Shown here one piece after another: positions 58,343 to 64,000 of a stretch of 64,000 nucleotides of DNA (the stretch's first letter is position 1; each line of letters starts with the position of its first letter). The DNA lies in the NCBI GenBank assembly GCA_050084515.1, contig CM114271.1, positions 52,762,001 to 52,826,000 of the forward strand. The letters run 5' to 3'. This DNA is from Blasia pusilla (lineage: Eukaryota; Marchantiophyta; Marchantiopsida; Blasiales). Below the pieces are notes generated by a model. That model was given only the letters and a program-made list of their open reading frames with translations, searched no databases and was not told the DNA's origin. Made by a program: the position numbers and the translations under genes.

Positions 58343-59800
58343 CCGTCGACGCGTCTAGGTGGTGGGACTCTACCTCCTCCACGGGAAACTCCACCACCCT
58401 GTTGGGTAACTCCAACTCCTCATCCCCCAACGAGACCACATGGTGCACAACCAATATGCCCACCCGGACCGGCTACTCGCTCTGGTGCCCTCTCTGGCCC
58501 TTGGTCCGGACGTAACTCAGGGTGTAAATTGAATCTTGGCGTGTGTGTGAGCATACCTTTGAGAATATTCATACTGATAACCTCCTAGAGGAGTACCATC
58601 TCCTCCTCCATGTTGAAGGACACGTCCATGACCCTGACAAGTACAATCACGCGGATCATGGGCTCCACCACATAACCAACAAGTAATCCTACGCGGGTGC
58701 TGCAAAGCTGCATAAGGAGGCATAGGTCTGTGTGGCACGGCCTCTCGGTATCCTCCTTGACCTTGTGGTGTCATATTCCACCTTTCTTAGAGTCTACGTT
58801 GCTGCACTGATGGTGCATACAATCGTGACTACTCTAGCCTAGAACCCATGGTGGCTATGCTCTCCTTCTTAATGTTGCGCTCAATGTTCTCTCAGGTCCT
58901 AAAAACATCTCTCAACGTAAGGGAGGTGTTCCTAAGAAACATCCCCTCCCGCACCCGTGTCCGTAGGGTTCGGTCCAACATCGCGGACCATGACTGGATT
59001 ATCCTAGCCTATGTCACCCCTTGAGTGACGTTGATCAACCGGCACAATCGAGTGTAAGCCTTACAAAAATTCTCACATGGATGCCTCTAGAAGTTATGGA
59101 TGCTCAACAACTTCTCCGTTCGTACCCCCATGGTAGCTCGCCCTCAACTCAACAAAGAACTCAACCATGGGGTTATACATGGGATGAACCCAACTAGACA
59201 GTGCAACAGCTCTTATACGAGTGACCCCTCATAAAAAATCACTTGTGGAAGAGGAAGTAGCCTCTTCTGACTCCTCCTCATCTGGGAATGGATTCGTCCA
59301 TAACACATAGTGTGGGTCATAGTAGAGTCGCCATGCCTCAATCTCTTGGGCAAATCTATGGGAGAACTCATGGTAATCCTCAATAGGTGCCTCCTCTAAA
59401 TGTTTGAACATACCGTTCCATGTTGTGAAGGGGTTGAACTCTCTAGAGTTCTTAGCCCGCTGTGAGTCACACCAACTCCTAAACTCCGCAATAAAGTCGT
59501 GTAGCTTTATAGTGCCTACAGCACCCAAAAACCTATGCAGTCCTCTACCTCGTTCGTCGATCTCGTACGCCCAATTGGTAGGACCACTCAATGTATACGT
59601 TGGATCACTAACACACTTCCCCTTGTCTAAAGACGCCATAGAAGGAGATCGAGGTGATCTCTCATCTGGAGACCCTCGAAACCTCGCACCACTCAAGGTT
59701 AACCCTCCAGAGCTACTCTCAAGTCTACTACCTCGCCTCTCAAAATCCCGAAAGGACGTCGTGATGACCCAAGTGCCCCTCTCACATGATCATTCTCAAT
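58343..59800 (-). pseudogene. Gag of the outer element
   Basis: The best frame, 59,696-59,229, reads GARFRGSPDERSPR, IKLHDFIAEFRSWCDSQRA and DYHEFSHRFAQEIEAWRLYYDPHYVLW. Below it, broken frames contain the helix region and a knuckle-like CWLCGGAHDPRDC (58,650-58,690); the second knuckle is decayed. It carries the same TAG after HNF/HDF (about 59,090) as the inner copy. Sequence is cut at 58,343 by the inner element. Confidence 0.82.
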
Positions 59801-61373
59801 CTCCCGAGTAATCCCTCAATCACTCAAACTAAACATGCTACAGTTAATCTACCCTCTCTCATTGAGACGTGTGTTGTGCGGCAACAAGCGGCGTGGTCTG
59901 GCAAATCAACTGATCTATCATCTCATCGACAAACCATCCTAAACTTTGGAGATCCGCACACGTCTATGTCCCCTAAACCCATAAATCATCAATGCTCTCA
60001 GCCTTAGCACAAAACCCAATATCCCAAATAACTTCCCAATACCCAAAAATTCCTCACAAGTGCAAGATAAGAGACCATAATGGATAACTTGACAATAATG
60101 TCGATGTTGCTCCTCGGCAAGTGCAAATCTCAACCCCAACTCCGTCATGAAGAAAAATCCTCCAATCAACTAGTCATACTTCTCTCGTACTCACGTTGCT
60201 CAAACCTCCTCATTATGCGGTACGGATCCAGCGGTACGGTACGGAACGGCTATAGAATGGCACAACACACGATAATGTGATGCGGCAGTCCGCGACATAC
60301 TCTCTTCAATTAGCAATAGACACGCTCTACATCTTAGTGAAGGAGTGGTTCCGCGATCGAGATGATGCAATGCGGCCACGAGCAACACGGTACCGCAATC
60401 GATGGCGCGTTGCGGCGATAAGCATCACATCGCGGTACTTGATCGTCGTTGAGCGGCTACCAATCACAACATAGCAGAATGAAATGAAAACTCAAACACC
60501 ATAATCCAAGGTCATCTTCCATCACTCATTGAAGAAGTTGGCGGCCACAACAAAGTACGTGGTGGCGACGCAAGTCAAAAAATCAACGGTCATCATGGAA
60601 GACCGTCCACTCCGTAATGGTGGGAATGGCAACCAACGTGGGACAACGATCGAACGCCGCTCTCGCCGGCGGTAGGCGGAAACGGCGATCGATGATCAAA
60701 GGTCGACGGCGGCCCGTGGAAGGCGATGATGTATCGTAGACGGTGACCGTGGACCGTTGATGGCGGACCGTGAATGGTGACGGTGGACCATTGACGGCGG
60801 ATAGTTGGAGGCGGCGGTTGGTTTAGGGTTAGAATAATTTCACCCTAAAAATTGCCTAACAATGGCAGTTTTACAAAATTGATCATAACTTTATGCCAGC
60901 ACCTTAAAATCGTGCACCATCGCTTATTCAGTGTGCACAACTTCACGATCTACGATTTTTTCAAATTTGAATTGGACGTCCCAATAAAAATTAACACGGG
61001 CTATCGTAAATCCCAACGTCTCTTCTCCTACATAATTTTTGCTAGCGCTTCCGCGCTGATTTCTCCCAATGAAAATATAAAACCTATGAAAATACAAATT
61101 TGAAAGCTACATGGTGCTCCTGAGATCATCGGGATGGGGCATTCCACTCCCTTTCTCAATACCTATTAGAAATTGGGCAGCGCTTCCGCGCGCCACTCTC
61201 TCATACAAAAAATGGGCACACAAACGTCAAAACAACATGCCTCTTGATCTCGTGAGCACTCCCATGAGCTATGAAGCGGGGAACACGGTCCCCAACCTTA
61301 ACCAACATCAAGCAACCTGCAAGCTTTCTCATGAAGCTCTCTCACCCTCTCGTTCTCTTTTTTTAAAATAAGG
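59801..61373 (-). other. Leader of the outer element
   Basis: Collinear with 56,291-57,796, including the palindromes at 61,044-61,057 and 61,179-61,191 and GGGGAACACGGTCCCC at 61,278-61,293. AT-drifted relative to the inner copy. Confidence 0.65.
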
Positions 61374-61905
61374 TGCAATCTCTCTAACAACACCATAGAT
61401 CTCACATGTGTGGACTCTCACATGTCTCTCTCAATGTCAAACCAAACCCACTCTCCTAATGAGAGGTTTGGGTTACACTCACAAGGCAAGGAACTAAAGC
61501 TCCGCCGCCTCGTGCCAAGAGGTTCAACAAAGAGAGAATGAGCCATCAAGCTCTCTCTTGTTGAGGTATACCCCTCCCCTCTCCCAAGATCTCTCCATGG
61601 TAACCTATGCTCCTTAGTCAACCTATGCTCCCAAGTCACCTCCTTGGATCTTGACCTGATGTAGGAGATCAAGGGTCACTTCCCAAAATATAAAGTCGAC
61701 CATATACTCAAAATGGTACTTACCTAAAATAGTAAATTACTCAATATGGCTCGAAATGAGCCGAAACGGAGGGGAAACATGCCCTCTCATGTTTCTCGGA
61801 GCCTCAGCAAGTCATCCTCAACCTCTTGAGCCTGTCCTCCACTACTCGGGAAGGGGCTCTACTAAATCTCACCGATCTATTCTAAAAGACGTGATAAACT
61901 TGATA
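61374..61905 (-). repeat. 5' LTR of the outer element
   Basis: Matches the LTR body of the inner element throughout (AACCCACTCTCCTAATGAGAGG, GACCTGATGTAGGAG, ATGAGCCGAAACGG). Ends GACGTGATA instead of GACGTGACA, one terminal base mutated. Confidence 0.82.
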
Positions 61906-62587
61906 ATTCCCACTATAGTTGAAATGAGTGAGAGTGTCTCCCAATCATCAAAACTTGTATAATAATCCCCCTCACTAAAATCCAGTTGAAATGAGTGAGA
62001 GGATAGGTTAGATTTTAGACGTGAAAAAAAGTTTACCAAATTATAATGTAAAATTCATGGTTGAATCTTAAAGGAATATTTAAATTTACTTTTAAAAATA
62101 AATAATGAGAGGAATCCCCTTGCTAGCTTTGAAGATCCTTTAAAACTTCATCAAAGTTGTATAGCTCAATCTCACATTACCACCTCACATGATTCTATTG
62201 CTATATATGGCATGCCTTATTCTCATCAAATTATATTTTATAAAAGATATCAAACCTATGGATAAGATTGGATATATGAACAAGATTGAAGTCCATGACC
62301 GTGGCTACAGTAAAGGTCGTTATCGTATTTTCCTCCACCATTTGGGCTATATGCATCTATTATTGGCAGTAACCATGTGAGTCCTTTGCTAGTGCATATC
62401 ATAGACAATGTAAGCGGTATGCAATAAGATGCCACAGTGATTGTTGTAGCTTATTTTTTGATGATGAGTTATGCTCAGTATCTTTGGAAGGACTGAGAAG
62501 TGATCAATAATGTTTTGATTGGTTAGGACCATGTTATGTACATGGCATCAACTGGCATGTGTTGTGCTGATATATATTTCTAAAAAA
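61906..62587. other. AT-rich spacer, nothing recognised
   Basis: Contains a short duplicated GTTGAAATGAGTGAGAG (about 61,918 and 61,984). No coding feature. Confidence 0.5.
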
Positions 62588-62673
62588 CATACATCACTGT
62601 CAATGAAGACACACTAAAACACACACGATCCCATGCTATCTCATGACATCAACCATTGAGACGGTCGAATACC

Positions 62674-62817
<144 letters not shown>

Positions 62818-62913
62818 AACCAGGGCCCAGGGTCTATGGTCGCAAGGCTATGACAGAAACTTCTTTACGAGTACACTCTCTCTCTCATCAAACCAAACCC
62901 ACTCTCCAGATTT

Positions 62914-63398
62914 TTGGATTCTCCATATCCACTTCTCTCAACATCATGAATCAGATCCGCCTCCTTGTATGAGGAGTAGCCTAGATTGATGCTTTCGACT
63001 TAGATGTCAAAGGAGTCATAGTAATATGACGTAGGTGGTTTATGGAGTAGCGATACTAGGATTATCTAACCCTATATTGCATCAAGGTTCCCTACACCCT
63101 GCTACGTCGCGGGGGTCTGGGGGCGCACCCCTTCGTATGCCAAGACGACGTGGGGGTCTCGCTTTTAAAAAAGTCTATAAATACAAATGAAGAAAAATAG
63201 GCTAAAAATCCTAGTTTCTCAAGTTGGGTAAAAGTCAGGAGCTGCAGCGGTAGCACATTCTTGTATGTCGAGTTATCTCCATGTTCATGTTCCATCAAAG
63301 CTCTTCGAGATTTGTGAGCGCAAGGACGGAGTAGGCTACTTTATATCTCCAAAAAATTAATTTAATTCAGTGATTTTATTGCATTCTGTTTTCTCACA
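62914..63398 (-). repeat. R485 dispersed repeat inserted in the LTR
   Basis: Reverse complement of 7,430-7,893. Splits CCACTCTCC from TAAT(G/A)AGAGG, which are adjacent in intact LTRs. No clear target duplication. Confidence 0.82.
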
Positions 63399-63830
63399 CT
63401 AATAAGAGGCTTGGGTTACTCATAAGGCAAGGAGGACCATAGCTCTGCCACCTCATGCCAAGAGGTTCGACAAAAAGAGAATGAGCTCCAAAGCTCTCTT
63501 TCCTTAGCTATACCCTCACCCTTCTCCCAAGCTCTCTCCATGGTAATCCATAAAGGTAGGTCATCTTATTGGCTCTTGACATGCTGTAGGGAATAAAGGG
63601 ACGTTTACAAAAGTGGAAAGTCAACAATACTCAAAATGATTATTTACCCAAAATAATAAATTTCTCTATATGGCTCTAAATGAGCCGAAACGAAGGGAAA
63701 AAACTACTCTCTTAAGTAACCTATAGTTTCAAGAGGTAAGACTTGACCTCTTGAGGTTGTGCTCCACTATCCTTGAAGACACTCTAATTTATTTCATCGA
63801 TCTATCATAACATACATGACTCATGACACA

Positions 63831-64000
63831 ATGTGTGTATGATGGACTAGTGGTGGCACTAGTGGGACCACATAAGTCGTGGCAATAGAGAGTGGATCTA
63901 TATATTTTCAAGCTCTAGAGTTAAGCCTTGTAGTGGGATCCATTATGGGATAACCATAGGTTTGGCAGTGGTATTACACACAAGCATATGCACGCAACAA
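63831..64000. other. Unassigned window end
   Basis: No feature seen. Confidence 0.5.

Overview
The window looks like nuclear DNA of a land plant with a TE-rich genome. Evidence: spliced-gene architecture with GT-AG introns, Ty1/copia and Ty3/gypsy (chromovirus) elements with initiator-Met-type primer sites, long CT microsatellites and very AT-rich decayed intergenic DNA. The elements themselves suggest a seed-free lineage (bryophyte, lycophyte or fern), but that is inference and the species cannot be fixed from sequence alone. Layout: 1-10.9 kb is AT-rich and holds a gag-only Ty1/copia deletion derivative (4.9-6.3 kb), foldback and dispersed repeats, and a heavily decayed fragment of the Ty3 family described below. 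10.9-20.1 kb is a GC-richer gene island with one convincing host gene on the minus strand (13.3-16.0 kb, three coding exons), predicted to be a nuclear protein with basic stretches, an EAR-like motif and a conserved C-terminal module split across all three exons. 20.1-24 kb is AT-rich with no gene. 24.1-33.2 kb is a reverse-transcriptase/nuclease-like retroelement ORF, split cleanly by a 7.3-kb chromodomain Ty3/gypsy element (25,333-32,634) with a perfect AAGGG target duplication. 33.2-36.4 kb has no recognised gene. 36.4-41.2 kb is an old, AT-drifted copy of the second Ty3 family, and 41.2-45.9 kb is unassigned. 45.9-61.9 kb is the main find: a nested pair of minus-strand Ty3/gypsy-type elements. 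The inner one (about 48.0-58.3 kb) encodes gag (two zinc knuckles), an aspartic protease, a complete though frameshifted DNMT3-like cytosine-5 DNA methyltransferase, reverse transcriptase, RNase H, integrase and a C-terminal PHD finger. It sits inside an older relative (61.9-58.3 and 48.0-45.9 kb) that has lost protease, methyltransferase and reverse transcriptase. 62.6-63.8 kb is a remnant LTR of the same family, expanded by a CT microsatellite and interrupted by a 485-bp repeat that also occurs inverted at 7.4-7.9 kb. Together the inner element's genes suggest a retrotransposon that carries both a DNA-methylation writer and a chromatin reader. Retrotransposon-borne methyltransferases are known from dinoflagellates and charophyte algae; combined with a PHD finger on the integrase side, this is the part most likely to be new. 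All TE copies here are inactivated by stops and frameshifts, so function is inferred from motifs.
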